A stretch of 6,962 nucleotides of DNA from Nitrospirota bacterium (GCA_029879555.1 JAOUQB010000123.1:1-6962), one strand, 5' to 3'. Shown: positions 1 to 6,572, counted from the stretch's first letter. Notes: a model not told the origin generated them from the letters alone. A program made the numbers and translations.

Positions 1-5
1 TTTAA

Positions 6-443
6 AAGCCAAAACTCCCCAAGCCCATAAGTCCTCACATATGGGAAGAACGCTATGAATCCATCCGAAATCACGAACTCCATCTGGCCAACAATGGAAC
101 GATTATTTTGAAATTTTGGCTTCATGTTTCCAAGGAAGAACAACGAAAGCGATTGCGTTCGCGTTTGACGGAACCAGAAAAGCACTGGAAATTTTCACAA
201 CAGGATCTTCAAGAACGGAAACTGTGGGAACGCTATATGGCTGCGTATGAGGCGGCGGTGAATGCGACATCCCGACCCTGGGCACCTTGGTATGTCATTC
301 CTGCAGATAACAAACCATTCATGCGCCTGTGCGTTGCCGAGATCGTCACCCAAACGTTGGAATCTCTTGACTTGCGCTATCCTTCAGTCAGCAACGCTCA
401 ACGACAATCTTTTGCCAAGTTTCGCAAGCAACTTCAAAAGTGA
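6..443 (+). CDS. ppk2: Polyphosphate kinase 2 (PPK2) family protein, C-terminal part, 5' end missing or frame-broken
   Basis: PPK2 enzymes are cytoplasmic P-loop kinases that move phosphate between polyphosphate and nucleotides. The visible 145 residues are the C-terminal half of the fold. They show LPKPISPHIWEERYESI, then NGTIILKFWLHVSKEEQRKR, then the lid-side segment with EPEKHWKFS, and the hallmark ending RPWAPWYVIPADNK followed by LESLDLRYP. The Walker A and Walker B motifs would lie upstream of the window. The reading frame is open from position 6, but a TAA occupies 3-5 in the same frame, so the N-terminal half cannot be continuous with it as sequenced. The family's KLP segment begins at the codon for position 12. 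A TTG at 108 could only start a fragment lacking the catalytic loops, so I do not accept it as the true start. Either a frameshift or a sequencing error near the window edge is likely. Family call is firm; gene integrity is uncertain. Confidence 0.85.
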   Translation, partial: KPKLPKPISPHIWEERYESIRNHELHLANNGTIILKFWLHVSKEEQRKRLRSRLTEPEKHWKFSQQDLQERKLWERYMAAYEAAVNATSRPWAPWYVIPADNKPFMRLCVAEIVTQTLESLDLRYPSVSNAQRQSFAKFRKQLQK

Positions 444-498
444 GCCGCATTCAACGACACTATGTTTTCTTGTTTCTTTTTTGATTTTACCACTTGCC

Positions 499-536
499 CG
501 TTCTTCGTTATTCAGCATGATGCTAAACGACGAACG
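499..536. other. Imperfect inverted repeat (hairpin) ahead of the mscS-like gene
   Basis: CGTTC (499-503) pairs with GAACG (532-536), TCGTT (505-509) pairs with AACGA (526-530) across one T/C mismatch, and AGC (514-516) pairs with GCT (522-524) around a small loop. There is no T-run after it on the + strand, so it is not a classic intrinsic terminator of the PPK2 gene. It ends only 8 bases before the ribosome binding site of the next gene, so it could be a leader structure or a remnant repeat. Function unknown. Confidence 0.45.
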
Positions 537-555
537 CCTCATCAAGGAATGACGT

Positions 556-1728
556 ATGATGATTGAAGATTTTTGGGAAGAATTTCTTGCAGTGTGGGAC
601 TTGGGCATTTTGAATACGAGCTTGGGTGATATCTTCACCGCGTTCGGGATCTTTCTGACATTCTTGTTTGCCCGACGCATTGTGTTCCGTCTTATTTCCC
701 GAGGGTTGCGAAAATTGGCGCAACGGACCCAAACGGATATGGATGATCGCATCCTGGAAGCGATGAAACAACCGCTTGAATTCACCTTTGTGATTATCGG
801 TCTTTACATTTCCGGACAAGTGGTCAACCTGTCGCCCGCCCTCAACGTCGTCTTTGGACAAATCATCCGGTCTCTTATCGCCTTCACCCTTTTCTGGGCG
901 ATTTTTCGCATTCTCGATCCCTTGTCAATTCTGCTGGATCGAACGGTGACTCTCTTCGGTAGTCAGAGTATGCACGAAACGATTAAAGGCTTTTTCGTGA
1001 AAGTCGCGAAATTTGTGGTGGTGTGCTTAGGCATCGCCGCAGTGTTTCAAGAATGGGGGTTCAACGTTGCGGCCGTCCTTGGTAGCTTGGGGCTCGTGGG
1101 CATGGCTGTCGCCCTCGGCGCCCAAGATTTTATTAAAAATATGTTTGCGGGAATGACCATCTTTTTGGACAAGGTCTTTGAACAGGGCAATTGGATCAAA
1201 ACACCTGACGTGGAAGGCACGGTGGAGGAAATCGGATTTCGAGCGACGAAAGTCCGTCAATTTGATAAAGCCCTGGTCACGCTGCCCAATTCAAAATTGG
1301 CCAATGAGGCCTTGATTAATTACTCCCGAATGACGAACCGGAGAATTCATTGGATGATCGGGGTAGAGTACCGCTCGACCAAAGAGCAAATTTTGAATAT
1401 TATTCAGGCCCTATCACGGTATATTCACGAATGCGGCGATTTCGAAACTGATCCAGAGAAAACCAAAACATTTATCTTCCTCGATTCATTTGGCAGCTCA
1501 AGTATCGACATTATGCTGTATTGTTTTACCAAGACCACCGTGTGGGGTGAATGGTTGGAAGCGAAAGAACGATTGGCCTACAAAATTAAGGAAATCGTCG
1601 AAGGACAGAACGCTAGCTTTGCCTTCCCTTCCACTTCGCTGTATGTCGAAACGCTTCCTTTCGGCACACCCGAACCCTTTGCGCCTCCATCATCCGGCTC
1701 ACCACCACCTTCGCCCTCCTTACAGTAA
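556..1728 (+). CDS. MscS-family small-conductance mechanosensitive ion channel
   Basis: A 390-residue inner-membrane channel expected to open under membrane tension and release solutes during osmotic downshock. Hydrophobic segments lie at about 24-44, 77-92, 103-124 and 148-168. They are followed by the MscS pore helix at about 171-200, rich in Gly and Ala (VAAVLGSLGLVGMAVALGAQ, then DFIKNMFAGM). The beta domain follows, with FEQGNWIKTPDVEGTVEEIGFRAT and the family signature LVTLPNSKLANEALINYSR at 240-258. The alpha/beta C-terminal domain ends near residue 366, and a Pro/Ser-rich tail (about 370-390) completes the protein. With extra N-terminal helices it is longer than the 286-residue E. coli MscS, resembling the YnaI/YbdG-size members. 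The start is ATG 556, with AAGGA at 544-548 seven bases upstream; a second ATG follows directly at 559. It lies 112 bases after the PPK2 gene on the same strand. The family call is firm; the paralogue type is not resolved. Confidence 0.93.
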   Translation: MMIEDFWEEFLAVWDLGILNTSLGDIFTAFGIFLTFLFARRIVFRLISRGLRKLAQRTQTDMDDRILEAMKQPLEFTFVIIGLYISGQVVNLSPALNVVFGQIIRSLIAFTLFWAIFRILDPLSILLDRTVTLFGSQSMHETIKGFFVKVAKFVVVCLGIAAVFQEWGFNVAAVLGSLGLVGMAVALGAQDFIKNMFAGMTIFLDKVFEQGNWIKTPDVEGTVEEIGFRATKVRQFDKALVTLPNSKLANEALINYSRMTNRRIHWMIGVEYRSTKEQILNIIQALSRYIHECGDFETDPEKTKTFIFLDSFGSSSIDIMLYCFTKTTVWGEWLEAKERLAYKIKEIVEGQNASFAFPSTSLYVETLPFGTPEPFAPPSSGSPPPSPSLQ

Positions 1729-1756
1729 CTATCCAACCCACCCACATTCATTCGAT

Positions 1757-1783
1757 GGCTAGCCTTATCCCTGTAGGCCAGCC
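1757..1783 (+). other. Hairpin downstream of the mscS-like gene
   Basis: GGCT (1757-1760) pairs with AGCC (1780-1783) and GCCT (1762-1765) pairs with AGGC (1775-1778), with one A/C mismatch and a nine-base loop. It lies 28 bases after the mscS stop codon, where a terminator would be expected. No T-run follows, so it would not be a standard intrinsic terminator. It may protect the 3' end of the transcript or be a weak terminator. Confidence 0.4.
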
Positions 1784-1790
1784 TAAGATG

Positions 1791-1819
1791 TTGACCCCCT
1801 TCTGCTTCTGGCCTAGTAT
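1791..1819 (+). promoter_or_regulatory. Candidate sigma-70-type promoter for the radical SAM gene
   Basis: TTGACC at 1791-1796 matches the -35 consensus at five of six positions, and TAGTAT at 1814-1819 matches the -10 consensus at four of six. The spacer is exactly 17 bases. Transcription would begin near 1826 and leave a leader of about 70 bases before the ATG at 1895. It follows the hairpin after mscS, consistent with a new transcription unit. Prediction from pattern only. Confidence 0.45.
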
Positions 1820-1894
1820 GTCCCCTTAAAGCGTCTCCGGGTTGGGTCCCTGCTCAAGAACTTCCACCATCCGATACCTGTCGTTTTTCTCACT

Positions 1895-3655
1895 ATGAAC
1901 ACTGTGAAAAAAACATTTTCCCTCGTCCTGATTAAACCCTCTCATTATGACGACAACGGCTACGTCATCCAATGGCTACGATCATCGATACCTTCGAACA
2001 CCCTTGCCGCTCTCTACGGTCTCGTTCTTGATTGCGCCAAGCGGCGCGTCCTAGGAAATGATGTCGAGTTGGTCGTGGAAGCCTACGACGAAACCAATAC
2101 CGTCCTCCCAATCAAAAAAATCATTCAATCGATTCGAGAAGCCGGCAATGGGCTCGTCGGCCTGGTTGGTGTACAAACTAATCAATTTCCTCATGCTGTC
2201 GATTTAGCTGATCACTTTTTGCAGGCGAATATTCCCGTGGTCATTGGCGGATTTCATCTCAGTGGGTGTTTAGCCATGTTGCCTTCCCTGCCATCAGATA
2301 TCCAGCAAGCCATGGACAAAGGAATTACCATGTTTGCCGGAGAAGCCGAAGAGCATCTCGCGGTCCTACTCCAAGACGCGTATCACCATCGACTCAAACC
2401 CCTCTACAACGTCATGGACCAACTTCCCGGGTTACAAAACGCCCCGTCGCCCTTCCTTCCCGCGCATCTCATAAAGAACACGCTTCGCCGGCTGTCCAGT
2501 TTTGATGCCGGGCGTGGCTGCCCATTTCAATGTAGCTTTTGCACCATCATCAATGTGCAGGGGCGACAATCGCGTTGGCGATCGGCTGATGATATTGAAG
2601 CGCTCATACGAGCCAATTTGGCACAAGGCATCCGTCGATTCTTTATTACCGACGACGACTTCGCACGGAATAAGGACTGGGAAGCCATACTCGATCGGTG
2701 TATCGCCATGCGAGAAGATGAGCAGCTTCCAATTTCATTTAGTATTCAGGTCGATACGCTTTGTCATAAAATCCCACGATTCATTGAAAAGTGTGCGCGA
2801 GCGGGATGTCGGAATGTATTCATTGGACTGGAAAACATTAATCCTGACTCCTTGGTGGGCGCGAAGAAACGTCAGAATAAAATTTGGGAATATCGAAAAA
2901 TGGCGCAGATGTGGAAGGATCACGGATGCACCACCGTCGCTGGTTACATTCTTGGATTTCCCAGCGACACACCGGAAACGATCGCTCGTGATATTGACAT
3001 CATTAAAAAAGAATTACCTTTAGATTGCCTAGAGTTCTTCTGCTTGACCCCGCTTCCTGGATCAGAAGATCACAAGGTGCTTCACCAGAAAGGTGTGTGG
3101 ATGGAGCCTGACATGAATTTCTATGATTTAGAGCATGTCACCGTCAATCATCCCATCATGTCGAAAGAAACCTGGCAACAGGTCTACCGAATGGCTTGGG
3201 AACAGTATTACACCCCAGAGCATGTCGAAACGGTAATTCGGCGAGCGGCGTCCAAGGGGCAAAACGTCAACAAGGTGACCTCCCTTCTCACCTGGTTTTA
3301 TGGCTGTACTACGATTGAAGGTATTCACCCCCTGGAAGGCGGGATCTTTCGCCGCAAAATTCGGACCTTGCGACGCCCATCTCTTCCACGAGAACACCCG
3401 CTGTGGTTTTATCCCAAGCGGGCCTTCGACGTTTTCCAAACAGGGCTGCAATGGGGACTGCTCGTCTGGAAGTTTCAACGAATCTTGAAGCGAGTCAAAG
3501 CCGATCCACACAAACACGCCTATACCGATCTGGCGTTAACTCCGGTCTTAGAACAAGACGATGAGGAATTAGGGTTGATGCAAGTATTCGCGAGCCATAT
3601 CCCCGTCTCTCAACTCACCCGATCCCCAGAATCCCGATCCACTTCCGCTTCATAG
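1895..3655 (+). CDS. Radical SAM protein with N-terminal B12-binding-type domain
   Basis: A 586-residue cytoplasmic enzyme of the class B (cobalamin-domain) radical SAM layout. Residues about 30-170 form the Rossmann-like B12-type domain, with VVIGGFHLSG at 115-124 and the domain-end motif FAGEAEEH at 147-154. The radical SAM core follows: the CxxxCxxC iron-sulfur motif is C209, C213 and C216 in RGCPFQCSFC, ITDDDF lies at 251-256, and the strand motif FIGLENIN at 309-316. YILGFPSDTPETI is at 351-363 and CLTPLPGSEDH at 383-393. The C-terminal 150 residues or so are specific to this protein and have no motif I recognise. The classic DxHxxG cobalamin-ligand motif is not evident, so any B12 may be bound base-on or not at all. 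Substrate unknown; relatives include methyltransferases and cyclases, some acting on lipids or pigments. No clear Shine-Dalgarno precedes the ATG, and no nearby in-frame alternative start exists. It converges on the next gene. Confidence 0.88.
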   Translation: MNTVKKTFSLVLIKPSHYDDNGYVIQWLRSSIPSNTLAALYGLVLDCAKRRVLGNDVELVVEAYDETNTVLPIKKIIQSIREAGNGLVGLVGVQTNQFPHAVDLADHFLQANIPVVIGGFHLSGCLAMLPSLPSDIQQAMDKGITMFAGEAEEHLAVLLQDAYHHRLKPLYNVMDQLPGLQNAPSPFLPAHLIKNTLRRLSSFDAGRGCPFQCSFCTIINVQGRQSRWRSADDIEALIRANLAQGIRRFFITDDDFARNKDWEAILDRCIAMREDEQLPISFSIQVDTLCHKIPRFIEKCARAGCRNVFIGLENINPDSLVGAKKRQNKIWEYRKMAQMWKDHGCTTVAGYILGFPSDTPETIARDIDIIKKELPLDCLEFFCLTPLPGSEDHKVLHQKGVWMEPDMNFYDLEHVTVNHPIMSKETWQQVYRMAWEQYYTPEHVETVIRRAASKGQNVNKVTSLLTWFYGCTTIEGIHPLEGGIFRRKIRTLRRPSLPREHPLWFYPKRAFDVFQTGLQWGLLVWKFQRILKRVKADPHKHAYTDLALTPVLEQDDEELGLMQVFASHIPVSQLTRSPESRSTSAS

Positions 3656-3668
3656 GCCCATCTTCTTT

Positions 3669-4274
3669 TCACGGATTCTGCTGTTCGGGCGCTGTAGGGA
3701 TGACTTCTTGTAACGTCGGCTCTAAATCTGAAAGGGCCTCTTCTTGCGTTTGTTCGCCGTGACGTTCCCCGCTTCTTTTCCCGCCTTTCTCTTTGTACTT
3801 TTTGTCTTTTTTCTCTTTTTTGAATTTTTCTTTGCCTTCGTGGGATCCCTTCTTATCATCGTGATCGTCTTCTCCTCGAACCCGGCGATCCTCTTTCCGG
3901 TTACCTTTGAACGCCTGTAATTCTTGCTTATGACGAGCACGAAGCTCCTCACGTTCTTGTTGCTGTCTCCTTAAAAGCGACTGCATTTCAGGAGACAGCT
4001 TTTCGTGGTTTTCAGCCTTTCCATTTCCCTTTTCATGCTTTCCCCGGCCCTTTCCCCTTTTCCCCTTTTTCCCACGTTGAGGCCCACGCTCATTCGAAAG
4101 ATCATCTTGTTGTTGATCATCGTCCACTAAAACGATTCCCGGCGTGCGGGACCGATCGACCTTCACCCATTGTTGTCCACCTGCAGGCATCGCGAGGGTG
4201 ATGGATACACTCAAAACCAAGCTCCCCAAGAGCCCAGCGGAAATACTTCTCCAGATCTTTTCACAATGGGTCAT
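3669..4274 (-). CDS. Predicted secreted, Lys/Arg/Glu-rich low-complexity protein
   Basis: I do not recognise a family. The 201-residue product begins with a signal peptide: a short positive start (MTHCEKIWR), a hydrophobic core at about 11-28, and likely cleavage near A28 or A31. Then come an acidic stretch (VDDDQQQDD, 50-58) and a Gly/Lys/Arg tract (about 64-86). A helical, coiled-coil-like block at about 93-122 (LSPEMQSLLRRQQQEREELR onward) is followed by a highly charged region at 125-173 made almost wholly of K, E, D, R, G and H. The tail is acidic and Pro/Gln-rich. ATG 4274 is preferred over the in-frame TTG just upstream (4277), because AGGAG at 4283-4287 is eight bases from the ATG. 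It is the last of three minus-strand genes for exported proteins, 90 bases beyond the OmpA gene. Spy/CpxP-like helical proteins share the LSPEMQ flavour of the middle block, but that is only a resemblance. A role in binding metal, polyanion or cell wall is possible but unproven. Confidence 0.75.
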   Translation of the reverse strand: MTHCEKIWRSISAGLLGSLVLSVSITLAMPAGGQQWVKVDRSRTPGIVLVDDDQQQDDLSNERGPQRGKKGKRGKGRGKHEKGNGKAENHEKLSPEMQSLLRRQQQEREELRARHKQELQAFKGNRKEDRRVRGEDDHDDKKGSHEGKEKFKKEKKDKKYKEKGGKRSGERHGEQTQEEALSDLEPTLQEVIPTAPEQQNP

Positions 4275-4364
4275 CAAATACTCTCCTTGCTGAATGTGGT
4301 TGCAGTTATGGCAAAAAGCCCTTATTCTTTTCTCATCGTTCTTCTACAGAGTGAACACCATATG

Positions 4365-5060
4365 TTATCGGGTGGGAGGTTGGTACGCCCAATCTTCTTT
4401 GCCTTCTACCACCGGCTTCAGAAATAATTCTACCCGTCTATTGACGCGCCGCCCTTCTGTCGTGTCATTATTTGAAATAGGATCTAACTCCCCTCGCCCC
4501 GATGCAAGGAGGCGTTCAAGCTTCACTTCCTGATGATGAAGGTGGTCCGCCACAGCATCAGCCCGCTTTTCTGAAAGTTGCTGATTATAGGTATCGCCAC
4601 CCGTATTGTCGGTATGACCGATGACATGGACCACGGTGCTATCATATTTACTTAAAATGGTTCCTACTTTTGCCAAGCTGTCCTGAAATCCGGGTTTAAC
4701 GGCCGCACTATTCACATCGAAAGTTGCCTCACTTCTCAGATTGAGTTGAAGGGTATTATCTTCCAGACGCTTCACTTCAATGGCATGGTCCTGCATTTCT
4801 TTGGCCAATTGTGCTTCGATTTCCCGTTGTTGACGATCCATGTAATAGCCAACTCCCCCACCCGTTAACACCCCAATCGCCCCGCCAATAGCCGCTCCTC
4901 GACCACGATGTTTTTTGTCGATGATCGCGCCAATTCCAGCCCCTGCCGCCCCACCAATAACCGCGCCGGTTTTCGTCTGACGGTACGGGTCATCGGCACA
5001 CCCCCACGTTCCTAACATTCCGCAAAAGGTGACCACCACAATTCCAATTTTTCCGGTCAT
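4365..5060 (-). CDS. OmpA-family outer-membrane lipoprotein with glycine zipper
   Basis: A 231-residue envelope protein. The N-terminus is a signal sequence ending in a lipobox-like GTWGC, with C21 the likely lipidated cysteine; the -3 residue is atypical. Residues about 32-75 form a glycine-zipper two-helix segment (AVIGGAAGAGIGAII and GAAIGGAIGVLTGGGVGYYM). A helical linker (about 76-98) leads to an OmpA C-terminal peptidoglycan-binding domain at about 100-216. That domain holds FDVNSAAVKPG, VIGHTDNTGGDTYNQQLSEK at 146-165, and NNDTTEGRRVNRRVEL. D151 and R166 occupy the diaminopimelate-binding positions, 15 residues apart as in E. coli OmpA. The layout resembles E. coli YiaD. It probably tethers the outer membrane to peptidoglycan. 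The ATG at 5060 has an AAAGGA about ten bases upstream. It lies between two other exported-protein genes on the same strand. High confidence in family, lower in precise role. Confidence 0.9.
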   Translation of the reverse strand: MTGKIGIVVVTFCGMLGTWGCADDPYRQTKTGAVIGGAAGAGIGAIIDKKHRGRGAAIGGAIGVLTGGGVGYYMDRQQREIEAQLAKEMQDHAIEVKRLEDNTLQLNLRSEATFDVNSAAVKPGFQDSLAKVGTILSKYDSTVVHVIGHTDNTGGDTYNQQLSEKRADAVADHLHHQEVKLERLLASGRGELDPISNNDTTEGRRVNRRVELFLKPVVEGKEDWAYQPPTR

Positions 5061-5102
5061 ATCCCTGTTCCTTTCCTCTTATGACGTGAGTCTTCCCTAA
5101 AC

Positions 5103-5131
5103 TTTATCGACATTCGTCTCGATAGAATTAA
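5103..5131 (-). promoter_or_regulatory. Palindrome overlapping a weak candidate promoter for the OmpA gene
   Basis: TATCGA (5105-5110) and TCGATA (5119-5124) form a perfect six-base inverted repeat around an eight-base centre. On the minus strand a weak -35 (TTAATT, 5131-5126) and -10 (GATAAA, 5108-5103) lie 17 bases apart. The palindrome therefore sits in the promoter spacer and covers part of the -10, as an operator would. The hexamers match poorly, so this is tentative. It is the only promoter-like signal I see in the 133-base gap between the OmpA gene and its upstream neighbour. Confidence 0.25.
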
Positions 5132-5193
5132 GGAAACGCTAAAAACGAAGGGAAAATGGGGAAACAGAAGAGGAACGACTCAAGAATGGGGAT

Positions 5194-5769
5194 CTAAGGT
5201 GAGGCCTCTTGAAGCTGGCGAAGAATGTGGTTGCGTTTGGAAAATGACAGTCTCTCAAGTCGCATTTGAAATTCCTGTTGCTGCCGGGAAGACAGCACTC
5301 GGTCTAATCCCAGTTGACGCTCAATCGATACACGCTCCCCTAAGGGCAGAGCCTGGAAACGACTCCATAAGAGATCAATGTCCTGATATTGTTCCCGCTT
5401 TCTTCTTTTACTCATCAGTGATTCTCTGGACTTTTCGCCTTTTTTGATCTGCCCTTCATACTGCCTATGTAATTGTTGCTGACGATCAAGAAATTGCCGT
5501 CGGGCTTGCCCAATTTTTTCAAGAGCTTGGGCCTGTTCCTCAGCTGACATCATTTGCCAACGCGGAGATTGGCGGAGCCGTTCCTCCAGGCCGGAAAAAG
5601 GAATCGGCTTCCCTGCCTGCCGTTGTGATTCACGTTCTTCTGGTGGCTTCGAGGTGAGATCGCTTGGTCGACCTTGGGCAAACACTTCACTCATAAGGAC
5701 AGAAAACATGCACAATCCCCCCATAACCCCAAATTGCACGTTTTTCACTACCAAACGAATAAGGCCCAC
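5194..5769 (-). CDS. Predicted periplasmic helical protein, DUF3106-like
   Basis: A 191-residue protein with a signal peptide: hydrophobic core at about 11-30 and a likely cleavage after VFA at residue 31. The mature part is charged and almost all helical. Three segments share a pattern of a Trp or hydrophobic residue, a short gap, then Ser/Leu-Pro-x-x-Glu-Gln/Arg: RWQMMSAEEQAQ (70-81), SRFQALPLGERVS (136-148) and LERLSFSKRN (171-180). This is reminiscent of DUF3106 periplasmic proteins, whose function is unknown. A basic block at about 108-127 (KKGEKSRES and SKRRKREQ) separates the repeats. The start is GTG 5769, decided by a perfect AGGAGG at 5780-5775 only five bases upstream. It is the first gene of the minus-strand trio, 133 bases from the OmpA gene. 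The family link is a resemblance, not a search result. Confidence 0.75.
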   Translation of the reverse strand: MGLIRLVVKNVQFGVMGGLCMFSVLMSEVFAQGRPSDLTSKPPEERESQRQAGKPIPFSGLEERLRQSPRWQMMSAEEQAQALEKIGQARRQFLDRQQQLHRQYEGQIKKGEKSRESLMSKRRKREQYQDIDLLWSRFQALPLGERVSIERQLGLDRVLSSRQQQEFQMRLERLSFSKRNHILRQLQEASP

Positions 5770-5820
5770 GAGCGCCTCCTAGACTCCATCATGAAAATGT
5801 AGACACACTTGTCATCGTAC

Positions 5821-5848
5821 AGTTTACAACGGCAGAGTAAATGGTCAA
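5821..5848 (-). promoter_or_regulatory. Candidate sigma-70-type promoter for the minus-strand envelope trio
   Basis: Read on the minus strand, TTGACC (5848-5843) matches the -35 consensus at five of six positions and TAAACT (5826-5821) matches the -10 at four of six, with a 16-base spacer. Transcription would begin near 5814 and give a leader of about 45 bases before the GTG at 5769. It is the better of the two promoter candidates for the trio. Confidence 0.45.
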
Positions 5849-6036
5849 CTCTAGGATTTAGCACCGATGGAAAACATTCAGCAGAGGTCAAACGGCAATG
5901 ATGAAAGAACGAAATTTTTAATTTTGCGCTTAAAGTTGAATAAAATCAAGCCCCCCAAAATTCTCCTTTTTACTATTTTTTTATTTCATTAGAATCTGTA
6001 GGATGAAGAATAAATATAGCTGCTAAGGCCTATATA

Positions 6037-6065
6037 TTTAAACTGAAGGAACCGTTGCTCATAAT
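6037..6065 (+). promoter_or_regulatory. Weak candidate promoter for the response regulator
   Basis: TTTAAA (6037-6042) and CATAAT (6060-6065) are 17 bases apart, with four and five matches to the -35 and -10 consensus. A start near 6072 would give a leader of about 40 bases ending in the strong ribosome binding site. The surrounding A+T-richness makes chance matches likely. Confidence 0.3.
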
Positions 6066-6113
6066 TTTCATTAACCAAGATGCCATAGGGACATCACACA
6101 AAGGAGGGTAATT

Positions 6114-6545
6114 ATGTCAGAAGGAACTGCAGCCATGTTCGGTGGGCATGCAACCAATGGGCGAGTGCTGATTGTGGATGATGAACCAGATGTCCGCAAA
6201 GTGGTCAAAATGACGCTAAACAAGGCTGGGTATGATGTGATCGAAGCCGAAGATGGTGAAAAAGCGATTGCCGCCATCAAGGAGGGTGAAAACCCGTTGC
6301 TGTTGGATGTGATTATTTCTGATATTCGTATGCCTAAGGTCAATGGCGTGGAAGCCATCAACTACTTCCAACAACAATGGCCCACTGTTCCATTAATTGT
6401 GCTCACCGGTTTTCCAGATATGGAAATGGCCACAGGGTTTCTCAGGCAAGGCATTGTCGACTATCTCGTGAAGCCAGTCGAAAAGGAAAAATTGCTTGCG
6501 GCCGTCAGCAAAGCCATCGAACAACGGGAAATCACTCGACTCTAG
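6114..6545 (+). CDS. Single-domain response regulator (receiver only)
   Basis: A 143-residue cytoplasmic receiver domain with no output domain, so it acts through partner proteins after phosphorylation by a histidine kinase. The acidic pair D22/D23 (LIVDDEPDVRK), the phospho-acceptor D70 (VIISDIRMPKVNG), the switch T98 (IVLTGFPDM) and K120 (YLVKPVEKEK) are all present, so the phosphorylation site is intact. A Gly-rich lead of about 16 residues (MSEGTAAMFGGHATNG) precedes the first strand, and a GENPLLL insert lies just before the D70 strand. The ATG at 6114 is supported by AAGGAGG at 6101-6107, six bases upstream, one of the best ribosome binding sites in the window. The sequence closely resembles receivers I associate with Nitrospira. 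It precedes a Rossmann-fold gene that may encode its kinase, but two hairpins and 192 bases separate them. Confidence 0.93.
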   Translation: MSEGTAAMFGGHATNGRVLIVDDEPDVRKVVKMTLNKAGYDVIEAEDGEKAIAAIKEGENPLLLDVIISDIRMPKVNGVEAINYFQQQWPTVPLIVLTGFPDMEMATGFLRQGIVDYLVKPVEKEKLLAAVSKAIEQREITRL

Positions 6546-6572
6546 CATCTCCCATTGCCGTGCTTTTTAATC

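Larger units (their letters stand above)
5770..6113. other. Divergent intergenic region, A+T-rich
   Basis: This 344-base stretch between the divergent trio and the response regulator has no gene that I can support. The part next to the minus-strand gene holds its promoter. The middle, about 5918-6055, is A+T-rich with short homopolymers: a C-run at 5951-5956, T-runs at 5967-5971 and 5976-5982. The right end holds a weak + strand promoter and a strong ribosome binding site (AAGGAGG, 6101-6107). No long repeat or strong hairpin was seen. Confidence 0.6.

Noticed and set aside
384..861. Two overlapping minus-strand open frames opposite the start of the mscS gene
   Set aside because: They lie antisense to a well-supported channel gene, have no recognisable domains, and read as basic, random-looking sequence.
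2502..3023. A 173-codon + strand open frame inside the radical SAM gene
   Set aside because: It is an out-of-frame shadow of the CxxxCxxC-bearing frame, with no family resemblance.
3128..3517. A 129-codon minus-strand open frame opposite the radical SAM C-terminus
   Set aside because: Antisense shadow without a ribosome binding site or motif; the + strand frame is continuous and conserved in character.
3625..3648. Short direct repeat CCCGATCC near the end of the radical SAM gene
   Set aside because: Eight bases, two copies, within coding sequence; easily due to chance.
3656..3668. Bidirectional terminator between the convergent radical SAM and Lys-rich genes
   Set aside because: The 13-base gap has no inverted repeat, so no terminator can be supported there.
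4294..4364. GGC-TTTTT-GCC motif in the gap after the OmpA gene as a terminator
   Set aside because: The stem is only three base pairs and the T's are in the loop, not after the stem.
5951..5987. C-run followed by T-rich tract as a terminator or repeat
   Set aside because: No stem precedes the T's, and the homopolymers do not repeat as a unit.
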